Notes: generated from the sequence alone by a model not told the origin. Positions 1-5,398 are shown, numbered from the stretch's first letter. The stretch is 5,398 bases of DNA from an uncultured Clostridia bacterium (GCA_946405565.1 CAMJHU010000173.1:1-5398); one strand, 5' to 3'. Made by a program: numbers and translations.

Positions 1-84
1 CCTCACGGGGACGGAAACATAGTCTCCATTAAATAAATCCTTTCTTATTAAGATTCAACTTACACCCCTCACGGGGACAAGAGT
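1..84 (+). CRISPR. 3' end of a type III-A CRISPR array (partial)
   Basis: The window begins inside a repeat, CCTCACGGGGACGGAAAC (1-18), and the core CCCCTCACGGGG recurs at 65-76, an offset of 66 nt. That spacing fits one repeat plus one spacer, for example a 36-nt repeat and a 30-nt spacer at about 19-48; exact repeat length cannot be fixed from a truncated copy. The core is a short inverted repeat (CCCC/GGGG around TCAC), the hairpin expected for Cas6 processing. The end ACGGAAAC matches the form of the 8-nt 5' handle of Csm crRNAs, so transcription runs on the + strand toward cas10. The second copy has a decayed 3' end, typical of the leader-distal end of an array. The leader and other spacers lie left of the window. 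Only about one and a half repeats are visible; the adjoining csm genes make the call much safer than the repeats alone. Confidence 0.82.
49..84 (+). repeat. Degenerate terminal CRISPR repeat
   Basis: The core CCCCTCACGGGG at 65-76 is identical to the core of the first copy as far as that copy is visible. The following eight bases, ACAAGAGT (77-84), differ from ACGGAAAC (11-18) beyond the first two bases. The left limit assumes a 36-nt repeat and is uncertain. Decay of the handle half is the usual picture for the last repeat of an array. If transcribed, the hairpin should still form, but an RNA made from here would carry an altered 5' handle. Confidence 0.65.
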
Positions 85-134
85 GCTCACAAATCCGAGC
101 CTAGATGTCCTAAAATTATTTATTATTCACTTAA

Positions 135-149
135 CCGCGGATTGCGCGG
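135..149 (+). other. Small GC-rich inverted repeat upstream of cas10
   Basis: CCGCG (135-139) pairs with CGCGG (145-149) across a 5-nt loop, GATTG. It stands out in an otherwise AT-rich stretch (107-132). Only three T follow closely (153-155), so it is a poor intrinsic terminator, and it would be strange to end transcription just before the operon. With the 158-172 hairpin it makes two consecutive stems in the cas10 leader. Its function is unknown. Confidence 0.35.
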
Positions 150-150
150 C

Positions 151-172
151 GCTTTATGCCCCTCACGGGGGC
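151..172 (+). repeat. Out-of-register repeat-like hairpin in the cas10 leader
   Basis: A third exact copy of CCCCTCACGGGG lies at 159-170, 94 nt after the second copy instead of 66. Upstream it shares TTA with the second copy (TTTATG versus CTTACA); downstream it reads GCTAGATA where a handle ACGGAAAC would be expected. The changed flanks (G158, G171 and C172) allow a 5-bp stem GCCCC/GGGGC (158-162 with 168-172) around a TCACG loop, one pair longer than the array hairpin. It sits about 15 nt before the ribosome-binding site of cas10, so it should be in the 5' leader of the operon transcript if transcription starts upstream. It may be a decayed repeat or a regulatory hairpin; the sequence does not decide between them. 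Confidence 0.6.
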
Positions 173-185
173 TAGATAAAAAAAG

Positions 186-193
186 AAAGGAAG
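186..193 (+). promoter_or_regulatory. Ribosome-binding site of cas10
   Basis: AAAGGAAG lies just before the gene. Its AGGA (188-191) is 5 nt from the TTG at 197, a normal spacing, but 14 nt from the ATG at 206. This favours the TTG start. The preference for ATG, and a family N-terminus that usually begins about 10-15 residues before the LLHDIGK motif, keep ATG 206 open. Confidence 0.55.
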
Positions 194-196
194 TGC

Positions 197-2656
197 TTGC
201 CTCCCATGAATAAAATGAAGGAATCAACCTTGCAGGCGACTGTAGGGGGGCTTCTGCATGACATTGGCAAGGTCACTTATCGTCTGGGAAAGGACAGGCG
301 CAATCACAGCGTGCTGGGATATGACGCGCTGCGCGGGCTTGTCCCGGACGAAACCATGCTCGACTGTGTGCGTTATCACCACGCCGACAGGATGCAGGAT
401 ATTGATATACCGCGTGACGCGCCGGCTTACGCGGTCTATATTGCCGACAATATCGCCTCCCGCGCCGACAGGCGTGACATTTCGGACGATGCCGCCAGAG
501 GTTATGATCAGACGATGCCGCTTGCCTCAGTGTTCGGCACCATGCTCGGAAAGATGAACGAGCTGGTCTATCCTGCGGCTTCCTTCCGTGAAGATCGGGT
601 GATCTGCCCGAAGCCAAAGAATCAAGTCAAAGTAGACAAAGACACGTTTCAGAATTACATTTCAAAAATATATCTCGGACTTCTCGATAACCTGAGAAAA
701 GTATCTTTTACCTGTGAAGGAATCAATGCCGTCATGTCAGTCATGCAGCATTACTGCGGCTTTTTGCCTTCCGACACCGCCGTTAGCCATGTGCAGGATA
801 TTTCTCTCTACGATCATCTCAAACTGACCGCCGCCTTTGCTGCCTGTATCAATGAATACTGCATCGCAAGGGGCATTTCGGATTACCGGAAAACGCTGTT
901 CAGGAATGAGAAGGATTTCTGGAGCGAAAAGGCATTCCTGCTCTTTTCCGCCGATATTTCCGGCATTCAGAGCTTTATCTACAATATTTCCAGCAAAGGC
1001 GCAATGAAAAGCCTTCGCAGCCGTTCCTTCTGGCTGGAAATGCTCATGGAGCATTTCATAGACGAAATTCTCAGCGGCTGCGGTCTTTCCCGCGCCAACC
1101 TGATTTACAGCGGCGGCGGACACTGTTACATACTGCTTCCGAACACGGAGGAAGTCCGCGAAGTCTGCGATTCATTCGGCAAAAAATTCAATCACTGGCT
1201 TATGGAGCATTTCGGCATTTCGCTCTATATGGCATACGATTGGCAGGAATGTTCCGCCAACGACCTCACCAACACGCCTACCGCCGGCGAAAAAACACCC
1301 TACGGCGACGTATTTATAAAGCTCAGCCGCAAGCTCTCCCAGAAGAAAATGCACCGCTATTCAGCGGAAGAGATCATGCTTCTCAACAGGCACAAATGCG
1401 ACAGTGAACGGGAGTGCAAGAACTGTGGACGCAGCGATAATCTGACAAACGGAGATAACTGCCGGATGTGTCAGCATTTTATCGATATGGGCAATCTGAT
1501 CAATAAACCCGATCTGATTATTTCCGTTACGCCGGACAAGCCGTCTGTCAACGCCGTCACGATGGATTTGCCGTCGGTTGACGGGAGCGTAAGCATAAAT
1601 TTCTTCCGGGGAAATCTTGACGAATACCTGTCAGAGTCAACCAATGTCATCCGCGTATATGTCAAGAACCGCGCGCTAGAAACCCGTTCCGGAACCTGCA
1701 ATATCTTCATGGGAGATTATGTGTATGACCCGGATGACCCTGATATCGCCAAGCTCGCTGAAGGCAACGGCATCAAGCGGCTTTCCGTCTGTCGTGCGGA
1801 CGTGGACAATCTGGGCAAAGCTTTCATTTCGGGGTTTGAACAGAAGGACGCAAAAAGTGAAGAGGAGAGATACCGCTACGTCACGATTTCTCGGACAGCC
1901 GCCTTCTCGCGCCTGATGTCGCTTTTCTTCCGGTATTACATCAATCTCATCCTGTCGGAAAAGCATTACAGACTCAACATCGTATACTCTGGCGGCGACG
2001 ATGTTTTCCTGATCGGCAATTGGAGTGCGGTCATTGAAGCGTCCGCAGCCATACGCGATAAATTTACGGAATACTGTGGCGGCGCCCTGACCATTTCAGC
2101 GGGAATAGGAATTTTCTCAGCCAAATATCCCGTTGCGATGGAAGCGCGCAGCACCGCCGGACTGGAGGAAAAGGCAAAACAGTATGTTGACCCGCAAGGG
2201 CAAGAAAAAAACGCCGTCTGCCTTTTCACCCCTCAAGACGGTTACACCTTCGGGTGGGATGAATGGAAGAACGACGTGACAGGCGTAAAACTTGCGCTGT
2301 TGAAACGGTTTTTCGACTACAAAAAGGATCATTCTGACAGTAAAAAGCCTGATTTGGACAGCGAACTTCACGGCTGGAGTATGCTTTACAGAATACTCGG
2401 TCTGCTTCGCCAGACCGATGACAAAATCAATATCGCGCGATATGCCTATATGCTTGCGCGGCTTGCTCCCGAAAAAAAACTTGCTCCCGAAAAAAAAGCA
2501 GACGAAGAATACAAGAAAATCTACCAATCATTCTCTGAAAAGATGTACCAATGGATACTCGATGAAAACGAAAGAAAAAGGCTGATGCTTGCGATAATGA
2601 TTTATGTCTATACGGTCAGAAATAACGAAAACAACCAAGAGGAGGATCAACAGTAA
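197..2656 (+). CDS. cas10/csm1: Type III-A CRISPR effector subunit Cas10/Csm1 (HD + GGDD)
   Basis: This is the large signalling and nuclease subunit of the Csm complex, 819 residues from TTG 197 (816 from ATG 206). Seen in order: an HD domain with LLHDIGK (H21-D22), H37, YHH (60-62) and ADNIAS (83-88); Palm1 with DISGIQ (253-258) and a following SGGGH; a zinc ribbon C407-x2-C410 and C422-x2-C425; Palm2 with D535 and D537 and an intact SGGDD (G599-G600-D601-D602); and a helical C-terminal region. In this family target RNA binding triggers HD-dependent ssDNA cutting and GGDD-dependent cyclic oligoadenylate synthesis from ATP; both should be active here. Length is near or slightly above that of characterised Csm1 proteins. 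A tandem LAPEKK-LAPEKK (756-767) is odd. The stop overlaps the csm2 start by one base. An in-frame TAG at 173 bounds the start upstream. Identification is secure; the exact start is not. Confidence 0.96.
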   Translation: MPPMNKMKESTLQATVGGLLHDIGKVTYRLGKDRRNHSVLGYDALRGLVPDETMLDCVRYHHADRMQDIDIPRDAPAYAVYIADNIASRADRRDISDDAARGYDQTMPLASVFGTMLGKMNELVYPAASFREDRVICPKPKNQVKVDKDTFQNYISKIYLGLLDNLRKVSFTCEGINAVMSVMQHYCGFLPSDTAVSHVQDISLYDHLKLTAAFAACINEYCIARGISDYRKTLFRNEKDFWSEKAFLLFSADISGIQSFIYNISSKGAMKSLRSRSFWLEMLMEHFIDEILSGCGLSRANLIYSGGGHCYILLPNTEEVREVCDSFGKKFNHWLMEHFGISLYMAYDWQECSANDLTNTPTAGEKTPYGDVFIKLSRKLSQKKMHRYSAEEIMLLNRHKCDSERECKNCGRSDNLTNGDNCRMCQHFIDMGNLINKPDLIISVTPDKPSVNAVTMDLPSVDGSVSINFFRGNLDEYLSESTNVIRVYVKNRALETRSGTCNIFMGDYVYDPDDPDIAKLAEGNGIKRLSVCRADVDNLGKAFISGFEQKDAKSEEERYRYVTISRTAAFSRLMSLFFRYYINLILSEKHYRLNIVYSGGDDVFLIGNWSAVIEASAAIRDKFTEYCGGALTISAGIGIFSAKYPVAMEARSTAGLEEKAKQYVDPQGQEKNAVCLFTPQDGYTFGWDEWKNDVTGVKLALLKRFFDYKKDHSDSKKPDLDSELHGWSMLYRILGLLRQTDDKINIARYAYMLARLAPEKKLAPEKKADEEYKKIYQSFSEKMYQWILDENERKRLMLAIMIYVYTVRNNENNQEEDQQ
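2462..2497 (+). repeat. Perfect 18-nt tandem duplication within cas10
   Basis: CTTGCTCCCGAAAAAAAA occurs twice back to back (2462-2479 and 2480-2497), with no mismatch, encoding LAPEKK twice in frame (residues 756-767 counted from TTG 197). Each unit ends in a run of eight A. Loss or gain of one unit keeps the frame; slippage in an A8 run would not. The identity of the two copies suggests recent duplication or replication slippage. Confidence 0.9.
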
Positions 2657-3252
2657 TGGCGTTTGAGCAGAAAAAAGGATACAACGTAGGCTACAGCACT
2701 GAAGGAGGAAATCAAGGCAATTCAAATGGTAAAAATGATAGCCGGAAGAAAAGTGATGATAAACGTAATTCGTCGTATCCGCTCCCGGAGAAATATAAAA
2801 AGAGACGGTCTCTTCCCGCAAGCTTTAAAGGGATTCTTATTCGCGGGAATCTCGATCTTGATACCATTGAGAATGCCATGTTTTATTATATGAATAAGGT
2901 GAACGCAGAAGAAGGTACTTATACATCCAACAAAAACGTGATTACCACCTCTAAGCTCCGCAATATCATGTCGATGGTAAGCGAAGTTTACAATACTGAA
3001 AGCCGAAGCAAAAAGGATAAGCTTAGTGATGACAGTATTTCCAAGCTGCAGCGTCTTCGTATCCGTATTGTGTATGAATACGGGCGCACTGATGTAAACA
3101 AAGAATTCAGGTTTTTTTGTGACAGATTTAAGGTCTTGGATTATCTTGTCGAGGTATCAAAAGAGAGTAAGCAAGAGGACTTTTTGAATTACGCTAAATA
3201 TTTTGAGGCGCTCGTTGCCTATCACCGATTTCATGGCGGACGAGAAAACTGA
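2656..3252 (+). CDS. csm2: Csm2, small subunit of the type III-A effector complex
   Basis: Csm2 is the small helical subunit that packs along the Csm3 filament and helps hold the crRNA and target duplex; it has no catalytic role. Family signatures seen are ITTSKLRNIMSMVSEVYN (about residues 96-113), RIRIVYEYGR and, at the C-terminus, EALVAYHRFHGG. The protein is 198 residues, longer than the usual roughly 120-160. The excess is a lysine-, asparagine-, glycine- and serine-rich N-terminus (about residues 1-55) that looks disordered. The long start is supported by AAGAGGAGG at 2637-2645, 10 nt before the ATG; the next in-frame Met is well inside the conserved part. The start overlaps the cas10 stop (TAATG). 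The gene is more AT-rich than the start of cas10. The family call is firm; the role of the extension is unknown. Confidence 0.93.
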   Translation: MAFEQKKGYNVGYSTEGGNQGNSNGKNDSRKKSDDKRNSSYPLPEKYKKRRSLPASFKGILIRGNLDLDTIENAMFYYMNKVNAEEGTYTSNKNVITTSKLRNIMSMVSEVYNTESRSKKDKLSDDSISKLQRLRIRIVYEYGRTDVNKEFRFFCDRFKVLDYLVEVSKESKQEDFLNYAKYFEALVAYHRFHGGREN

Positions 3253-3270
3253 TTTCAGGAGGAAATTGAG

Positions 3271-3975
3271 ATGTACGGAAAAATCATAATTTCTTGCAAA
3301 TTAAAAGTACTGACAGGTCTGCATATCGGCGGTTCCAGTGTCTTTTCGCCCATCGGCGCGGTGGACAGTCCTGTAGTCCGCGATCCGCTCACCAATAAGC
3401 CCATTGTTCCCGGCAGCAGCTTAAAGGGCAAAATGCGCACGCTGCTGGTGCGTTCCCTTTCTCCCAAAATGCCGATAATCGAAAATGATCCTGATGAAAT
3501 CAAACGTCTTTTCGGTTGCCACAAACCGATTATCAAATCCCGTCTGCAATTTGCCGACGCATTTGTTTGCAACGAGGATGAAATGTTCAACATAGGGCTG
3601 ACGGAGATCAAGTTTGAAAATACCATTTCGCGCAACAATGCCTCTGCCAACCCCCGCCAGATCGAGCGCGTTGTCAGCGGCGTGAAATTCGGCGTCAGAA
3701 TTACATATGAGTCTTCAAATGAACATACGGATGCGGATGAAGCAAAAAAGGAAATAAAAGAGGATATGGAAAATCTTGCCAAAGCCATGAAACTGCTCCA
3801 GCTCGATTATCTCGGCGGTCACGGCACACGCGGCAGCGGAAGAGTCAGCTTTGAGGAGATCGACTTGGAACCATCCTTTTGTGACGATGAAATCAAAGCG
3901 CTTCTTCCTGGCATCATTCCTGACATCAAGCAGGCTTTTGAGGATGTACAAAACTATGAATTACTGCATATATAA
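3271..3975 (+). CDS. csm3: Csm3, RAMP backbone subunit and target-RNA nuclease
   Basis: Csm3 is a Cas7-type RAMP protein that multimerises along the crRNA and cuts bound target RNA at 6-nt intervals. The 234-residue product is close to normal family length. Seen are LTGLHIGG (residues 14-21), then Asp32 in GAVDSPVVRD, matching the catalytic aspartate known from S. epidermidis and S. thermophilus Csm3; VPGSSLKGKMR (46-56), the typical RAMP motif; RLFG in the middle; and the glycine-rich GGHGTRGSGR (182-191). AGGAGG at 3257-3262, 8 nt before the ATG, is the strongest ribosome site in the window and suits the multi-copy backbone subunit. An 18-nt gap separates it from csm2, and its end overlaps csm4 by 20 nt. 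Slicing activity is inferred from Asp32 being present. Confidence 0.96.
   Translation: MYGKIIISCKLKVLTGLHIGGSSVFSPIGAVDSPVVRDPLTNKPIVPGSSLKGKMRTLLVRSLSPKMPIIENDPDEIKRLFGCHKPIIKSRLQFADAFVCNEDEMFNIGLTEIKFENTISRNNASANPRQIERVVSGVKFGVRITYESSNEHTDADEAKKEIKEDMENLAKAMKLLQLDYLGGHGTRGSGRVSFEEIDLEPSFCDDEIKALLPGIIPDIKQAFEDVQNYELLHI
3940..3958 (+). promoter_or_regulatory. Weak csm4 initiation region inside the csm3 end
   Basis: The only purine-rich element before the csm4 ATG at 3956 is GAGG at 3940-3943, 12 nt away, which is long. The ATG lies 17 nt upstream of the csm3 stop codon (3973-3975). Initiation of csm4 therefore probably depends on ribosomes translating csm3. For the alternative ATG at 3944, AGG (3932-3934) is at 9 nt and also weak. 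Confidence 0.4.
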
Positions 3976-4942
3976 ACTTGAATTTCTGACCCCTGTTCAT
4001 TTTGGAGCGAGCGACTCTGCACGTTCACTGGAATCAGCCGGTATGAGCTTATGTGCCGACACTGTTTTTTCCGCGCTGTGCCATGCCGCCCTCAGATCGG
4101 ACGGCTTTGATCTCCTTATTGAAGAGGTAAAGAACGATAAATTGCTGATTTCTGACGCTATGCCATACTGCGGAAATGATTTATACCTACCAAAGCCGGC
4201 ACTGCCGGCATCCAAACACTCCGACAATGATCCCTCTATACGCAAGTTGATGAAGAAGCTGAGCTTTATTCCCCTTTCCATGCTGCGTTCATTTCTCACC
4301 TCTCTGCGTGGTGAAGGAGATTTTGACCCGTCTGTGGTAAAAAGCCGATTCGGTGAGTATTTCGCCAACGAAAAGGTGGCGATCGACTATACTGACGACA
4401 ACGAAATCGGCGGAAAAAAAGCCTCCGATCCTTACTCAGTGGGTGCTTTTCAGTTTGATGATGACTGCGGTCTTTATTTTGTAACTGCATACGATTCGGA
4501 TAGTAGCATTGAAAACATTTCCCGATTGATGCGTCTTCTCGGAATCGAGGGGATTGGAGGCAAGATTTCCGCGGGCTACGGCAAATTCCGCCTTGCCGCT
4601 GCCATTCTGCTCGACGGCTCGGAGTCGGAGAACCTGAAACCCTTCCGCTCCATGCTGGAAGACGAATCTGCCTCGCGCTACATTTTGCTGACAAGCTCTC
4701 TGCCAAGGGATGACGAGCTTGAAAAGGTCGCCAAAGATGCCCGATTTACTATGATTCGCAGAGCAGGTTTTGTTCAGTCGGAACGCATAAAACAACCTGT
4801 AAAAAAAAGGACACAGTTCTTCTTTGCTCCCGGTTCTGCCTTTGAACAAAAATACAAAGGCGATCTGTACGACGTAGGCGAGAAAATGCCGCATCCGGTT
4901 TATCGTTATTCCAAGCCGCTTTTTCTGGGGGTGAACGTATGA
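3956..4942 (+). CDS. csm4: Csm4, RAMP subunit capping the crRNA 5' end
   Basis: Csm4 is the Cas5-type RAMP that holds the crRNA 5' handle and contacts Cas10. From ATG 3956 the product is 328 residues, near the family norm. Signatures are YKLEFLTPVHFG (6-17), ADTVFSALCH (34-43), LYLPKP (76-81), the glycine-rich GIEGIGGKISAGYGKF (196-211) and the C-terminal HPVYRYSKPLFLGV. The start is chosen because the typical beta-strand begins right after MNYC; an ATG at 3944 is possible, and the frame stays open back to a TTG at 3851, but that stretch lies inside csm3 and does not look like Csm4. It overlaps csm3 by 20 nt, with only GAGG (3940-3943) upstream, and overlaps csm5 by ATGA. An A8 run at 4801-4808 encodes Lys-Lys. 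No catalytic residues are expected in this family. Confidence 0.95.
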   Translation: MNYCIYKLEFLTPVHFGASDSARSLESAGMSLCADTVFSALCHAALRSDGFDLLIEEVKNDKLLISDAMPYCGNDLYLPKPALPASKHSDNDPSIRKLMKKLSFIPLSMLRSFLTSLRGEGDFDPSVVKSRFGEYFANEKVAIDYTDDNEIGGKKASDPYSVGAFQFDDDCGLYFVTAYDSDSSIENISRLMRLLGIEGIGGKISAGYGKFRLAAAILLDGSESENLKPFRSMLEDESASRYILLTSSLPRDDELEKVAKDARFTMIRRAGFVQSERIKQPVKKRTQFFFAPGSAFEQKYKGDLYDVGEKMPHPVYRYSKPLFLGVNV

Positions 4943-5398
4943 TTAAAACAGGTCATCTCCAAACATATGACATCATATTAACTGTTCAGACACCCGTACA
5001 TATCGGCTCCGGCATCACTGTCAATAAACAGGAATATGTTTATGATCCGCGCAGTAAGACCGTCAGAATCATTGATATGGATCAATTTCTGCAAATGCTT
5101 GCAGAAAAAGAACTTGCCGACGAGTATGAAAACTTTATCATACGCAATACCTATCCCGGAGGGCTAAAGGAATTTCTGGAATCAAATTCATTTACGCAAT
5201 CCGAGATTGATAAGTTTGTGCGCTACACTTGCAGTGTTAAAGATGTATTTCTGGAAACGGAGAACCAACCAACGAGCAATATTGCTCAGTTTATTCGAAT
5301 GAAAAACGGTAGCCCCTTTGTCCCCGGAAGCAGTGTAAAGGGTGCTATCAGAACCTGTCTTTTCACCACCCTGTATAAATGCGATGTTACCGGTTATT
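4939..5398 (+). CDS. csm5: Csm5, RAMP subunit at the crRNA 3' end (partial, runs off window)
   Basis: Csm5 is a Cas7-like RAMP that caps the 3' end of the crRNA in Csm complexes and is linked in S. epidermidis to crRNA 3' maturation. I translated 153 codons from ATG 4939; no stop occurs before the window ends, so the C-terminal half or more is missing. Signatures are VQTPVHIGSG (residues 16-25), then the family-typical PFVPGSSVKGAIRT (126-139), which separates Csm5 from Csm3 when taken with its position after csm4. The start overlaps the csm4 stop (ATGA) with GGGGGTGA at 4927-4934 as a close ribosome site (4-nt gap). Nothing points to a break in the visible part. Confidence is high for the family and nil for what lies in the missing portion. 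Confidence 0.93.
   Translation, partial: MIKTGHLQTYDIILTVQTPVHIGSGITVNKQEYVYDPRSKTVRIIDMDQFLQMLAEKELADEYENFIIRNTYPGGLKEFLESNSFTQSEIDKFVRYTCSVKDVFLETENQPTSNIAQFIRMKNGSPFVPGSSVKGAIRTCLFTTLYKCDVTGY

Noticed and set aside
88..132. Possible promoter for cas10 in the AT-rich stretch, with -10-like TAAAAT (111-116) and TATTAT (121-126)
   Set aside because: Neither has a convincing -35 element about 17 nt upstream (CACAAA and AGCCTA at those positions). A promoter may exist here, but I cannot support one.
135..180. Intrinsic terminator between the array and cas10
   Set aside because: The hairpins at 135-149 and 158-172 are short and are not followed by a run of T; the bases after the second are A-rich.
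737..1123. Open frame on the - strand opposite the cas10 Palm1 region
   Set aside because: The + strand carries the conserved DISGIQ region here; the antisense product has no recognisable domain.
2117..2527. Open frame on the - strand opposite the end of cas10, phenylalanine-rich and membrane-like
   Set aside because: The hydrophobic look comes from reading lysine-rich AAA codons backwards as TTT (Phe). No support for a gene.
3255..3788. Long open frame on the - strand opposite csm3 (177 codons)
   Set aside because: It is fully antisense to a gene with clear Csm3 motifs, and the translated product resembles no family I know. It is a shadow of the coding frame.
3851..3955. Upstream extension of csm4 to a TTG at 3851 (35 more residues)
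   Set aside because: It lies inside csm3, would need a rare start codon, and adds sequence unlike Csm4, whose first beta-strand normally starts within a few residues of the N-terminus.
4296..4894. Overlapping open frames on the - strand opposite csm4
   Set aside because: Two overlapping antisense frames in a region where the + strand encodes conserved Csm4 segments; no family resemblance.
4939..5398. csm5 as a truncated pseudogene
   Set aside because: The frame is simply cut by the window edge; there is no stop or frameshift in the 153 visible codons and the key motifs are in place.

Overview
The window holds most of a type III-A (Csm) CRISPR-Cas effector operon, entirely on the + strand. 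At the left edge is the end of a CRISPR array, followed by cas10/csm1, csm2, csm3, csm4 and the first 153 codons of csm5, which runs off the right edge. Strong AGGAGG-type ribosome sites, tight gene packing, mixed GC (37/60 at 421-480, 24/60 at 3121-3180) and family signatures all suggest a Firmicute, probably a clostridial or gut-type lineage. That assignment is an inference; nothing in the window fixes the species.

Left region (1-196): the window opens inside a CRISPR repeat ending in ACGGAAAC. This is the form of the 8-nt crRNA 5' handle used by Csm complexes, and it places the array on the + strand reading toward cas10. A second, decayed repeat core (CCCCTCACGGGG) lies 66 nt further on. 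A third core, out of register at 159-170, forms a slightly longer hairpin just upstream of the cas10 ribosome site. No other gene is seen here.

Operon (197-5398): the genes are packed head to tail. cas10 and csm2 overlap by 1 nt (TAATG), csm2 and csm3 are 18 nt apart, csm3 and csm4 overlap by 20 nt, and csm4 and csm5 overlap by 4 nt (ATGA). This indicates one co-transcribed and translationally coupled unit.

How they work together: Csm3 forms the backbone on the crRNA and cuts target RNA, Csm2 forms the second filament, Csm4 with Cas10 caps the 5'-handle end, and Csm5 caps the 3' end. Cas10 keeps both an HD nuclease motif and a GGDD cyclase motif, and Csm3 keeps its catalytic Asp32. All three classic outputs (ssDNA cutting, cyclic oligoadenylate signalling, target RNA cutting) are therefore predicted to be intact. 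Cas6, Csm6 or another CARF effector, and Cas1/Cas2 are not in the window; they may lie beyond its edges.

The core is a recognisable known system. The less ordinary points are the repeat-like hairpin in the cas10 leader, a perfect 18-nt tandem duplication with two A8 tracts near the end of cas10, another A8 tract in csm4, and a charged, low-complexity N-terminal extension on Csm2.
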